From positions 21,709 to 85,708 of the forward strand of contig CALAQT010000149.1 of assembly GCA_937888775.1 (NCBI GenBank): 64,000 nucleotides of DNA. Reading direction: 5' to 3'. Shown here one piece after another: positions 44,342-52,283 of this stretch; position 1 is the stretch's first letter, and the number at the start of each line of letters is the position of its first letter. The DNA comes from an uncultured Actinomycetes bacterium (GTDB lineage Bacteria; Actinomycetota; Thermoleophilia; Solirubrobacterales; Solirubrobacteraceae). The notes below the pieces were generated by a model. The model searched no databases. It worked only from the letters and a program-made list of their open reading frames with translations, and was not told where the DNA came from. Both the position numbers and the translations under genes were made by a program.

Positions 44342-45592
44342 CTATGCCCCACGCGTCCCTACCCTCGCTTTGGCTGCTGCATCTGCGACCAAGCGCCACT
44401 CAAGCAGAGGTGCCAGATCGCGCGCGTCCCAATCGCTAAAGGAGGAGTCTCTCAACGCGCGCGGCAGCATCCAGCGGCTTGTGGCGAGCTCGCCGATCTG
44501 TGCCACCGTCTTCAGGGACCCGTACAGCGGCCGATGTGATTCGCCACGCAGAATTCTCCCGGCATTGTCAGCGACATTGCAAAGAAATACCTCTCGATTG
44601 ATGCCGTGCCGAAGCATGTCTGCGTCGAACCCAAGAAGATCTAACGTTGCGCGTATGGTGCGCATACGCCAATTCGGTCCGTCGCCATACTCGTAGCCAT
44701 ATGCGTATGGATGACGTCTAAGTTTCAGGTACTTTCTCATATCCTCAAACAATTCTTGACCAACGTGGAAATGGCCCCAGCCGCCGGTAAAACCAATCGG
44801 CGAGAAGTAGCTCACGCCGTCAAGGCGCAGACGATTGTAAATTGATGATCTGCCTAAAGAGGAACTCGTCGTTACCGCAACCAAGCGCGCCTTCTTGTGC
44901 TGCCCGGATATGAGCCCTTCGGAGTCGCCGTAACGGTCGCGGAAATGTTTGACCACCTCATGCGACCGTACGAGGCACGCCACCATCTTGCCACCTAACA
45001 GCATGTTGTAAGGAGGGACCGCACCCAATACAAAGGCGTCCATGATATTGACCAGTCTCTGCTCCCTTTGCTCCGAGTTCCAGCCAATCAACGCGTCCCG
45101 CGCACGTAGATTGAAGGAGGGATCGCCGAGCGCGATTAGCCCCATTAGTTTTTGGTTGCTACGGTCCCAAACCAGGAAGCGCATGCGCCGGCCGTAGCCC
45201 CGAGAGACCGGCACACTCCAAAGAAGGCTGGCAAGACGGAAGAGGTCGGCTTCATCTGTTCCGGAGCGCACTAGTTGGAGCCGCGGCTCGATCGCCTCGG
45301 GGCGCACGTCCCGACCATCCGCAAACGCCCCCAGCAGGGAACGTCCGCGGGCTTCGAGAAAGGCTTCGTCCGCCTGGAGCCGCTCAACTCTTTGTGCGGC
45401 GTGTAGGGCGCGTATGGAATCTTTGCTTTGCGACACCGGGCTGAGAGAGCCGTCGCGCCTTGTTTCGAACCCGAGGAGAAGGAGGTGCCGCTGGAGCTTC
45501 GATCGGATGCGCCGCTCGAGCACGACTGTCGGGCTGAGCACGCGCGTCGGCCGCCGTGTCACTTGCAGTCCGAACTCTGAGAGATGGAGCAT
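44342..45592 (-). CDS. druA: DruA-type protein (DUF4338)
   Basis: A 416-residue protein and the first gene of the operon. The DUF4338 core is clear: RMRFLVWDRSNQKLMGLIAL, GDPSFNLRARDALIGWNSEQ, REQRLVNIMDAFVLGAVPPY, NMLLGGKMVACLVRS. After it come ARLVAVTTSSSLGRSSIYNR and GWGHFHVGQELFEDMRKYLK. DUF4338 is the hallmark of DruA in type I Druantia anti-phage systems described by Doron and colleagues; its activity is unknown. The ATG at 45592 has GGAGAAAGG about 16 bases upstream. Paired direct repeats at 45639-45655 may be its operator. Confidence 0.82.
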   Translation of the reverse strand: MLHLSEFGLQVTRRPTRVLSPTVVLERRIRSKLQRHLLLLGFETRRDGSLSPVSQSKDSIRALHAAQRVERLQADEAFLEARGRSLLGAFADGRDVRPEAIEPRLQLVRSGTDEADLFRLASLLWSVPVSRGYGRRMRFLVWDRSNQKLMGLIALGDPSFNLRARDALIGWNSEQREQRLVNIMDAFVLGAVPPYNMLLGGKMVACLVRSHEVVKHFRDRYGDSEGLISGQHKKARLVAVTTSSSLGRSSIYNRLRLDGVSYFSPIGFTGGWGHFHVGQELFEDMRKYLKLRRHPYAYGYEYGDGPNWRMRTIRATLDLLGFDADMLRHGINREVFLCNVADNAGRILRGESHRPLYGSLKTVAQIGELATSRWMLPRALRDSSFSDWDARDLAPLLEWRLVADAAAKARVGTRGA

Positions 45593-45638
45593 TCGATGCC
45601 GCGACTCACCTTTCTCCTTTACCGAGACCTGATGCGGT

Positions 45639-45655
45639 GTAGGTTAACGTAGGTT
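45639..45655 (-). promoter_or_regulatory. Direct repeats upstream of the druA-like gene
   Basis: GTAGGTT occurs at 45639-45645 and 45649-45655, exactly one helical turn apart, around the palindrome GTTAAC. The position, about 50 bases before the first gene of the operon, suits an operator. No regulator gene lies beside it. Confidence 0.4.
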
Positions 45656-45748
45656 GAGAACGAATTTGAACCAACCTCGTCGTGCGCGCCTTGAATGCAC
45701 GGTCTCGGACTGTCACTCCTCTCGGGCGCCGACAAGCGAGCAATCGGT

Positions 45749-46141
45749 CTAACGCTCGGTTGTCAGCATCCGCATCACCGCCTCGTAGCCGTCGGCAGCG
45801 TTTAAGTGGGCGTAGACCTGCTCGATCATCCGCAGTCCGCTGTGACCGAGCAGCCGCGCGGGCTGGTCGAACTCGTACGCAATACCGAGGGCGTACGCTT
45901 GAAGGCCCAAACGCAGAAGACGGCCATCGCCAGCATAGGAGTGCTGCGGGTCAAGGATCGTCAGGGTTGCCAGATCGTCAGCAGTCAGGGTGACTCTCCG
46001 GAACCGTTCGGATCGTGTTCCGGCCAGCCCGACCACCCAGCTCGACGCGCCATTGCCCTCGACGGTTTCGACGCGCATCGGCTCGTTGAATAGCGAGCCG
46101 GTGAGGATCTGACCCGGGTTGATCGCTGTAGAGCTTGTCAA
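45749..46141 (-). pseudogene. Fusion scar: SNF2-type helicase N-terminus joined to an integrase C-terminus
   Basis: A single 130-codon frame made of two unrelated pieces. The first 93 codons (INPGQILTGSLFNEPMRVET, GTRSERFRRVTLTADDLATL, YAGDGRLLRLGLQAYALGIA) are the N-terminal block of large SNF2-type helicases of restriction/defence loci, ending just before the ATPase domain. The frame then switches to PARLLGHSGLRMIEQVYAHL, the end of a tyrosine integrase with its nucleophilic Tyr. A deletion between a helicase gene and an integrase gene explains it. It starts with TTG and cannot be functional in either role. Confidence 0.68.
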
Positions 46142-46401
46142 GCGGTGGCCGCAGTGCGCCCGAATTCAGCGCAGGCCACCAAGGACGGCTGAGCTTGCTG
46201 GACTGGGGACGTCATGGCGGCCCGGCAAGGTGAAAGTATCGAGGGGAGCTCGGTGATCACAACAGTCAGCGTAGCGTCTTCGAGGACACCTGTCTGTCGC
46301 TGGATGGTCCCTGGATCTCCGCTAACGCGGTCGCGTCGCCGCGCGACTCGGGACATGGACGGACTACCCCAGGACGCCTACGGGCAGCTCTTAGCAGCCG
46401 G

Positions 46402-46908
46402 TTAACCGACGCGGCGCCACCACTCCGGCTCATCAGCGTCCGTCGCTCCATCCGCTGAGGGGTCGGAGGAGGCGGTGGGAACAGGGGCCGCGGCGTCCAC
46501 CGAAACCCACCGGGCGCCCGTGAACCACTGCGCCCCATCCGGTGACCAAAGGGCTCCGAGGGGCGCGACTGCACAGCCGTCTCGCCACCCGTAGCCGTCC
46601 CACCAATGGCGACCGTCGGGTGCCAGTGTGATGCTCGGGGGTTGCACCGGTGGAACGCCGGCTCGCATGGTCGCCGGGCTCGTCACATAGATGCGCAACC
46701 GACGGTCAGCTACGGCGACGAACCAAGCCAATAGCCAGCCCACGCCGGTCCAACCCAATAGGAGGTTGACGGATAAGGTCAGCGGAGCCGCGCCGCGGTG
46801 CCTGGCCACGGCGAGCAGGGTCGGTGCGAAGTACACGGCCGCCGCGGCGATCAGAGCCCATGCGACCTCGGCTCCGGCTGGGTCTGAAGGGCTCGGTACT
46901 GCGATCAT
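46402..46908 (-). CDS. Superinfection-immunity-like membrane protein with C-terminal Trp repeats
   Basis: A 168-residue protein with two hydrophobic segments in the first 70 residues (VAWALIAAAAVYFAPTLLAV and LTLSVNLLLGWTGVGWLLAW). The second, with NLLLGWTGVGW, matches the superinfection-immunity (T4 Imm-like) family found in many bacteria. The tail carries two DUF2510-like units (APDGRHWWDGYGWRDG and SPDGAQWFTGARWVSV). The ATG at 46908 lies six bases after a TAATAT box, so the message is probably leaderless. It diverges from the lipoprotein gene of the pilus region. Confidence 0.68.
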   Translation of the reverse strand: MIAVPSPSDPAGAEVAWALIAAAAVYFAPTLLAVARHRGAAPLTLSVNLLLGWTGVGWLLAWFVAVADRRLRIYVTSPATMRAGVPPVQPPSITLAPDGRHWWDGYGWRDGCAVAPLGALWSPDGAQWFTGARWVSVDAAAPVPTASSDPSADGATDADEPEWWRRVG

Positions 46909-46914
46909 GATGTG

Positions 46915-46942
46915 ATATTACACTGATGTGTGTGTTCGCATC
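46915..46942 (-). promoter_or_regulatory. Promoter of a leaderless transcript
   Basis: On the minus strand TTGATG (46942-46937) and TAATAT (46920-46915) are 16 bases apart. The -10 box ends six bases before the ATG at 46908, so transcription should begin at the start codon. Confidence 0.55.
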
Positions 46943-47093
46943 AACCACTGGTATCGAGCTCTTGTGTCCGATGGCGATACAGCCTCCCGGTTAAGAGGGT
47001 GATGAGATGCAACGCCCGCCGCTACCACGCTACCCCTCGATGCCGCCGACGCTACTTCTCAGCTTTCCCACTGGACATCGGAGGGACATTCGT

Positions 47094-47669
47094 ATGATTA
47101 TTCCTAGGGCCATGAAGGGAATGGGCACAAGACCGAAGGGTCTGGAAGGCTGCCTCGTGCTGGCCACCACGCTGGCCCTCGCAGGATGTGGCGCGCCCGC
47201 TTCGGCGAGCGCCACGAGTGCCCAAACCCGCACCGCCACGCCCTCCCCGAGTGCCGACCCCGCCAACGCAGCGGTTCTTGCCGCCTACAGCAGCGCCACC
47301 CAGGCGTTCGTCCACGCAGGGGTAACGATGAACCCGAACGACCCGCTGCTGCCCGCGACGATGACTGGGCAGGAGTTGTCAACGGTGAAGAAGAACCTAA
47401 TCATCGACCGTGCTGGCGGGATAGTCGCCCGCGGAGACATCACATCGATGCATGCGCATGTGGTGTCGAACGACGGCAGCACAGCCGTAGTGCGGGATTG
47501 CGTTTACAGCGCCTTGCTGCTCTTTGACGCCAGGACCGGAGCCTCCGCGCCCGGCTCTGCTAACGGGGCACAGAACGTAGGAATCACCGCCACCCTTGTG
47601 TACATCGACGGAGCTTGGAAGGAATCGACTCAGGATGGGAAGTTTGGATCATGCCCCGTCGGCTACTAA
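47094..47669 (+). CDS. Putative lipoprotein upstream of the tad operon
   Basis: A 191-residue exported protein. The signal ends with lipobox LALAGC, so it should be lipid-anchored outside the membrane. A Ser/Thr/Pro linker follows. The rest (ANAAVLAAYSSATQAFVHAG, then GDITSMHAHVVSNDGSTAVV) looks like an NTF2-like or similar small alpha/beta domain. GGAGGG stands eight bases before the ATG at 47094, which decides against the in-frame codon at 47007. Its stop lies inside the next gene, an exported protein, so it begins the tad-linked unit. Confidence 0.7.
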   Translation: MIIPRAMKGMGTRPKGLEGCLVLATTLALAGCGAPASASATSAQTRTATPSPSADPANAAVLAAYSSATQAFVHAGVTMNPNDPLLPATMTGQELSTVKKNLIIDRAGGIVARGDITSMHAHVVSNDGSTAVVRDCVYSALLLFDARTGASAPGSANGAQNVGITATLVYIDGAWKESTQDGKFGSCPVGY

Positions 47670-48568
47670 CGTCGCTCGCGCTTACGCTAATTAGTTTGGC
47701 AGCCAGCATTGCCTATGCGCGACCCGTTTCCGCCGACGGTGTGCCGTCCAGCGGCACGGGTAACGCCCTTGCTCAGGGAGTTACGTCGGGAGCGAACGTC
47801 TACGGAAGCGACGTCACGGTCAACGCCGGGCTCACAGAGGGCACGGGCAGCCACAACGGTGGCGCGACCGTCACGACCGGCGGCGGTGTCACATGCAGCT
47901 CACAAGCAATCGACGGCGAGTCGGCTACCAACCTTATCAATACGAACAACTCGACCAGCATCACCATAAACGGGGTTCCCGGTGCGGGCACCTGGTACCT
48001 GATCACCTGCCCCGGAACAACGCCATCGCTCGTCTTCGAGGGGGCGTCAGCGGGACAAGCGGTTGCGCCGCTGGCCCAGCCCGCGGCCCTTGCTCAGCAG
48101 GCCTTGGCGACCATGCACCTTCCCGCGCCCCGCGTCGGGATGTCCCCTCCGAATACGGCGGAGGTGGTCAACTTCCAGGACTGGCTGTGGGTTGCGACCT
48201 CGATGTGGCATCCCATCTCGGCCACGGCGTCGGCGGGGCCCGTGGCAGCGACCGCAACGGCCACTCCGCAGCGAGTCGTTTACGACATGGGGGACGGCAG
48301 CCAGGTGGTGTGCAGCGGTCCGGGCACGCCGTACAACGCAGCGGCCGCACCCGGCGACCAGTCGACGAACTGCAGCTACAGCTACGCGAGCAGTTCGGCC
48401 GGCCAGCCGAACAACATGTACACCGCGTCCGCAACCATCTACTGGCACGTGACCTGGATCGCGGTCGGCGCGTTCGGCGGCGGTGATCTCGGCGAGATAC
48501 CGGGCGACATCGCCACCACGCAGGTTGCCGTCGATGAAGTGCAGGCCCTCAACACGGCGTCGCGGTAA
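47651..48568 (+). CDS. Secreted protein of the tad-linked unit
   Basis: A 305-residue protein with a clear signal peptide (RRLLTSLALTLISLAASIAY, then ARPVSADG). The mature part is Gly/Ser/Thr-rich and beta-structured, with DMGDGSQVVCSGPGTPYNAA and a PKD-like ending (TASATIYWHVTWIAVGAFGG). Cys pairs may form disulfides outside the cell. It overlaps the preceding lipoprotein by 19 bases and the CpaB gene starts five bases after its stop, so it belongs to the pilus operon. Function unknown. Confidence 0.65.
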   Translation: MPRRLLTSLALTLISLAASIAYARPVSADGVPSSGTGNALAQGVTSGANVYGSDVTVNAGLTEGTGSHNGGATVTTGGGVTCSSQAIDGESATNLINTNNSTSITINGVPGAGTWYLITCPGTTPSLVFEGASAGQAVAPLAQPAALAQQALATMHLPAPRVGMSPPNTAEVVNFQDWLWVATSMWHPISATASAGPVAATATATPQRVVYDMGDGSQVVCSGPGTPYNAAAAPGDQSTNCSYSYASSSAGQPNNMYTASATIYWHVTWIAVGAFGGGDLGEIPGDIATTQVAVDEVQALNTASR

Positions 48569-48573
48569 CCGTC

Positions 48574-49299
48574 GTGCCAGTGACCAGCGCACCGCCCCGC
48601 CGCTTCCCCGGACGCGTGGGTGGCAACGGTGCGCGTCGGCCCGAGCCCCTGCGGCCGCCATCGATCGAACGCCGTCGCAGAACGACGGCCGCCATCGTCG
48701 CCGTCCTCTGCATCGCCGGCGGTGCTCTCGCCGGCGTGATCGCATTCAAGGCCGGCAGCGCCCGCCAGTCCGTGCTCGCCGCCACGCAGAATCTCGGCGC
48801 CGGACACATCCTCACGGCAGGCGACCTGCGTGTCGTCGACGTGTCGACCGATGGCGGCCTCAACCTCGTCCTCGCCAGCGCCGAGGCTTCGATCCTCGGT
48901 CACCCGTTGGCAGTCCCCATCGCCAGCGGCGCACCGGTGGTGAATAGCGAGGTCGGCTCTCCAGCCGCCACCGGCCCCGGTCAGGCGGTTGTGGGTGTTC
49001 TCTGCAAGGCAGGCCAGTTCCCACCGTCCCTCGCGCCGGGCGACACCGTGGAGATCATCGACACCGGTGTCGGCGGATCGGCGGGTGCCGCGAATTCCGG
49101 TTCCACATCAGGTTCGGGTACGGGCGGGACCCCGGTCGGGTTGCTCACCGCCACGGTGCTCGGCGTCGACACGCCCACGGACACGGCGACCGTCGGCACC
49201 ATCGTTTCACTGCGCGTCTCGACCGGTGATGCCCCCTCGGTGGCCCGTGCCGCCGCGGCCGGGCGCATCAGTCTGATCCTCATTCCCCCGGGCGGCTGA
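48574..49299 (+). CDS. SAF-domain protein, CpaB/RcpC-like
   Basis: A 241-residue pilus assembly protein. After a basic cytosolic start there is one membrane helix (TAAIVAVLCIAGGALAGVIA). A SAF domain follows (ATQNLGAGHILTAGDLRVVD, then ASILGHPLAVPIASGAPVVN), as in CpaB/RcpC and flagellar FlgA. The end is a second beta domain (FPPSLAPGDTVEIID and TIVSLRVSTGDAPSVARAAA). CpaB works outside the membrane during assembly of Flp pili. It starts with GTG and is followed five bases later by the CpaE-like gene. Confidence 0.8.
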   Translation: MPVTSAPPRRFPGRVGGNGARRPEPLRPPSIERRRRTTAAIVAVLCIAGGALAGVIAFKAGSARQSVLAATQNLGAGHILTAGDLRVVDVSTDGGLNLVLASAEASILGHPLAVPIASGAPVVNSEVGSPAATGPGQAVVGVLCKAGQFPPSLAPGDTVEIIDTGVGGSAGAANSGSTSGSGTGGTPVGLLTATVLGVDTPTDTATVGTIVSLRVSTGDAPSVARAAAAGRISLILIPPGG

Positions 49300-49303
49300 G
49301 GCG

Positions 49304-50146
49304 ATGGCGGTCGTGGCCATGACCTCGGTCAAGGGGGCACCTGGGGTGACCACGGCAGCCCTTGCCCTCACCAGCGCATGGCCAGTCCACCGTCGAGCGG
49401 TCCTGGTCGAGGCCGACCCGGCCGGAGGTGACATTGCGGCCCGATTCGGGATATCCCCGGATCCTGGACTGGCAAGTCTGGCGACCGGTCTCCGGCACGA
49501 GCGCTCGTCGGGCACATCAGGGACGCTGACGCAGCATGCTCAGGAGCTTCCGGGCGGTGTGCGGGTGCTCGTCGAACCGGTCTCCCGCACAGAGGCGCGA
49601 TCAGCCCTGGAGATCGTGGCCGACTCGCTGTCCGGACTCGCCGAGGCGGAGAGCGTGGACCTCATCGTGGATTGCGGCCGGTTGGAGACGGGAGATCACG
49701 TCTCCCCCACGCTCGAGTCCGGCGCCCGCACCACCGTCCCTCCGATTGCCCGACTTCTGATGCACGCCGACCTGATCCTCCTGATCACCGTCGGTGAGCT
49801 CGCCGATCTCAGTCACGTCCAAACGCTGCTCCCCCTGCTGCAGACCCGCCACGCCGGCCTCAGCATCCTTGTGCGGTCTCCTCAGGTGTGGACCAACGAG
49901 GAGATCGAACGCGAGCTGGAGGTTGACGTCGTCGGAGGGCTACCGTTTGATGCCGTCTCCGCTGACGTTCTCGCAGGTCGTCAGCACAGCCGCCGGGCGG
50001 CACGGCTCCCGTTGTTCCGGGCGGCGACCGCCATCGCCGACCGCGTCGTCAGTCAGCTCGAGGGCGCCGCCGGTCACGTCGCTCGCCATACCGTGGACGC
50101 CAGCAACGGCACGCCCCTCCTCACCGCCGAGGTCGCTGGGCCATGA
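49304..50146 (+). CDS. CpaE-like MinD/ParA-family ATPase
   Basis: A 280-residue P-loop ATPase. The deviant Walker A motif is KGAPGVTTAAL (about residues 10-20), followed by VLVEADPAGGDIAARFGI and a Walker B strand SVDLIVDCGRLE. CpaE-like proteins place the Tad machinery in the cell, usually at a pole. It ends inside the start of tadA with a four-base overlap (ATGA). The order CpaB-CpaE-TadA is standard. Confidence 0.82.
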   Translation: MAVVAMTSVKGAPGVTTAALALTSAWPVHRRAVLVEADPAGGDIAARFGISPDPGLASLATGLRHERSSGTSGTLTQHAQELPGGVRVLVEPVSRTEARSALEIVADSLSGLAEAESVDLIVDCGRLETGDHVSPTLESGARTTVPPIARLLMHADLILLITVGELADLSHVQTLLPLLQTRHAGLSILVRSPQVWTNEEIERELEVDVVGGLPFDAVSADVLAGRQHSRRAARLPLFRAATAIADRVVSQLEGAAGHVARHTVDASNGTPLLTAEVAGP

Positions 50147-51444
50147 CCAGGCGCGAGCTGACCAGACGGGCTGCGGACGACGTCTCGGCGCAGCTGGCCA
50201 GCTGGGCTCGGGAGGGCGGTGACAGCGCCCCCACCGACGAGTCGATGGCGCTCGCACGGCGCCTGGTGGACGAGTGGTTGGCGGCACACGCCCGCGCCGC
50301 GATCCGCGACGGCGGCGAGCGCCTCTCTGCCGACGATGAGACCGCGCTGGCCGCGTCGGTCCTCGACCACATCTTCGGGCTCGGCGACCTGCAGCCGTAT
50401 CTCGACGACCCCCGCGTCGAGAGCGTGTTCGTCAACGGATACGACAACGTTCACGTGCGACGCACTGGGCAGCCGGTTCTCCCCGCTGATCCCATCGGCG
50501 AGTCCGACGCCGAGCTCGAGGGCATGGTCAGACGACTGGCCGCACGCGAGGGGATGTCCGAGCGTCGCTTCGACGAAAGCTCGCCGTTCGTCAACCTCAC
50601 CCTGCGGGACGGCAGCCGCCTGCACGCGGCGATGGCCGTCTGCACTCGCCCGTCCGTCACCATCCGTCGCCACCGTCTCCTGGACGCGTCCCTCGACGAC
50701 CTCGTCGACCTCCGCATGGTCACCGACGAGATTCGCTCGCTGCTGGAGGCAGCGATCCTCGCCCAGTGCAACGTGGTGATCGCCGGCGGACCGAACGCCG
50801 GGAAGTCCTCGCTGCTGCGCACGCTGGCCTCGGCGATCCCCAGCGAGATGCGCGTCGTGACCATCGAGGACACCTACGAACTGTTCCTCGACCGCGACCG
50901 CCGTCGTCACCCCAACTGCGTGGCGCTCGAAGGTCGACCGGCGAACGTGCAGAGTGAGGGCGCGATCACGCTCGCCGACCTCGTCTATCAGGCCTTGCGC
51001 ATGGGGCCGGACGTGCTCATCGTGGGCGAGGTCCGCGGCCCCGAGGTCGTCCCCATGCTCGACGCGCTCAGCGCCGGCAACGCGGCGGGATCGATGTGCA
51101 CGGTGCACGCGCGATCGACGTTGGGAACCTTCGACCGCCTCAAGGGACTGCTCGCCCAGGCGCCGGAGCGGTACGGCGCGGAGGCGAGCGCCAGCCTCAT
51201 CGCCACCGCTGTTGACCTGGTGGTGCACATCTCGACGACCACGCAGCGCGACGGCTCAGTGCACCGCTGGGTTGACTCGGTGCAGGAGGTGCGCCACGCC
51301 GAGGGCGCCACCATCGTCAGCAACGAGGTTGCCAGCGTCGCCGCCGACGGACGGATGACCCACCTGGCCCCGCTCTCTGCTGAATTGAAGGGGCGTCTCA
51401 TCGACATCGGCTACGACCTTGCCGACTGGAGGGCGTACGCGTGA
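50143..51444 (+). CDS. tadA: Tad pilus assembly ATPase, TadA/CpaF
   Basis: A 433-residue secretion ATPase that drives pilin export and polymerisation. The N-terminal domain (FGLGDLQPYLDDPRVESVFV, SPFVNLTLRDGSRLHAAMAV) is typical. Walker A is IAGGPNAGKSSLLRTLAS (about 211-228), then VVTIEDTYELFL. Walker B with the Glu is VLIVGEVRGPEVVPMLDALS (about 291-310) and GSMCTVHARS is the His box. Overlaps of four bases with cpaE and tadB show translational coupling. Confidence 0.93.
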   Translation: MTRRELTRRAADDVSAQLASWAREGGDSAPTDESMALARRLVDEWLAAHARAAIRDGGERLSADDETALAASVLDHIFGLGDLQPYLDDPRVESVFVNGYDNVHVRRTGQPVLPADPIGESDAELEGMVRRLAAREGMSERRFDESSPFVNLTLRDGSRLHAAMAVCTRPSVTIRRHRLLDASLDDLVDLRMVTDEIRSLLEAAILAQCNVVIAGGPNAGKSSLLRTLASAIPSEMRVVTIEDTYELFLDRDRRRHPNCVALEGRPANVQSEGAITLADLVYQALRMGPDVLIVGEVRGPEVVPMLDALSAGNAAGSMCTVHARSTLGTFDRLKGLLAQAPERYGAEASASLIATAVDLVVHISTTTQRDGSVHRWVDSVQEVRHAEGATIVSNEVASVAADGRMTHLAPLSAELKGRLIDIGYDLADWRAYA

Positions 51445-52283
51445 CCGCCGTCGCCGCGCTCGCGGGCGCGTTGGTCGGCGTTGGCGTCCTCGCGCTGATC
51501 ACCTATCTGCGACCGAGCGCGTCAGCCTCGCCATCGCGGCTGCGGCGACCACGCATCGAGACAGTCGACCACGGCGTGATGCGCGTCTGCGCCGCGCTAC
51601 TCGCCGGCGTAGTCGTCGGGCTGGTGACTCACTGGCCGGTGGCGGCGGCGGCCACCCTGGTCCTCGGCATCGCGCTCCCCTCGGTGATGGGAAGCCGGCG
51701 CGAGCGGGAGATGCGCTCCGCCCGGCTCAGCGGGGTCGCGGCGTGGGCCGAGATGCTGCGCGACACACTCACCGCGGGGCTCGGCATCGAGACGGCGATC
51801 CACGCCAGCGCCCTCGCCGCGCCCCTCGCCATCCGCAGTGAGGTGGAGGTGCTCGCCGCGGAGTTGCGCGGTCCGGACCTGCTCGACGAGGCGCTGCGCC
51901 GCTTCGCCGGCCGGGTCGACAACCCCACCTGCGACCGGGTCGTCGCCGCCCTCCTCCTCCCCCGTGGCAGCAGTTCACTCAGCCAGCGCCTCTCGGCGAT
52001 CGCCGCGGCTGCCCGTGACGACGTCGACATGCGCCTGCGCGTTGACGCTGAACGCGAGGGAACCCGTTGGACCGCGCGGCTCGTGGTCCTCATAACGGCG
52101 GCGATGGCCCTCGGTCTCGCCCTGCTGAACCGCACCTACCTCCAGCCGTATGACAGCGTCGCCGGGCAACTGGTGCTGGTCTTTGTGATCCTCCTGTTCG
52201 CGGGCGGGTACGCGTGGCTCGGCCGGATTACCGGTGAGCCGCCGCCGCCACGGCTGATGGTCGGCGTCGAGGATCGGGCATGA
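51441..52283 (+). CDS. tadB: Tad pilus inner-membrane protein, TadB
   Basis: A 280-residue type II secretion F-domain protein. Membrane helices at both ends (VAALAGALVGVGVLALITYL, then AALLAGVVVGLVTHWPVAAA; near the end LVVLITAAMALGLALL and QLVLVFVILLFAGGYAWLG) enclose a cytoplasmic helical domain (AWAEMLRDTLTAGLGIETAI). TadB and TadC form the membrane platform on which TadA works. It starts with GTG overlapping the tadA stop. Confidence 0.87.
   Translation: MTAVAALAGALVGVGVLALITYLRPSASASPSRLRRPRIETVDHGVMRVCAALLAGVVVGLVTHWPVAAAATLVLGIALPSVMGSRREREMRSARLSGVAAWAEMLRDTLTAGLGIETAIHASALAAPLAIRSEVEVLAAELRGPDLLDEALRRFAGRVDNPTCDRVVAALLLPRGSSSLSQRLSAIAAAARDDVDMRLRVDAEREGTRWTARLVVLITAAMALGLALLNRTYLQPYDSVAGQLVLVFVILLFAGGYAWLGRITGEPPPPRLMVGVEDRA

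Noticed and set aside
34600..45592. Possibility that the helicase operon is DISARM
   Set aside because: DUF1998 occurs there too, but DUF4338 and the single large helicase carrying DUF1998 at its own end fit Druantia; no DrmC phospholipase-D-type gene or methylase is present.
46138..46356. 72-residue minus-strand frame whose stop overlaps the fusion scar's TTG
   Set aside because: The overlap is suggestive, but the sequence matches no family and has no binding site, so I did not call it.
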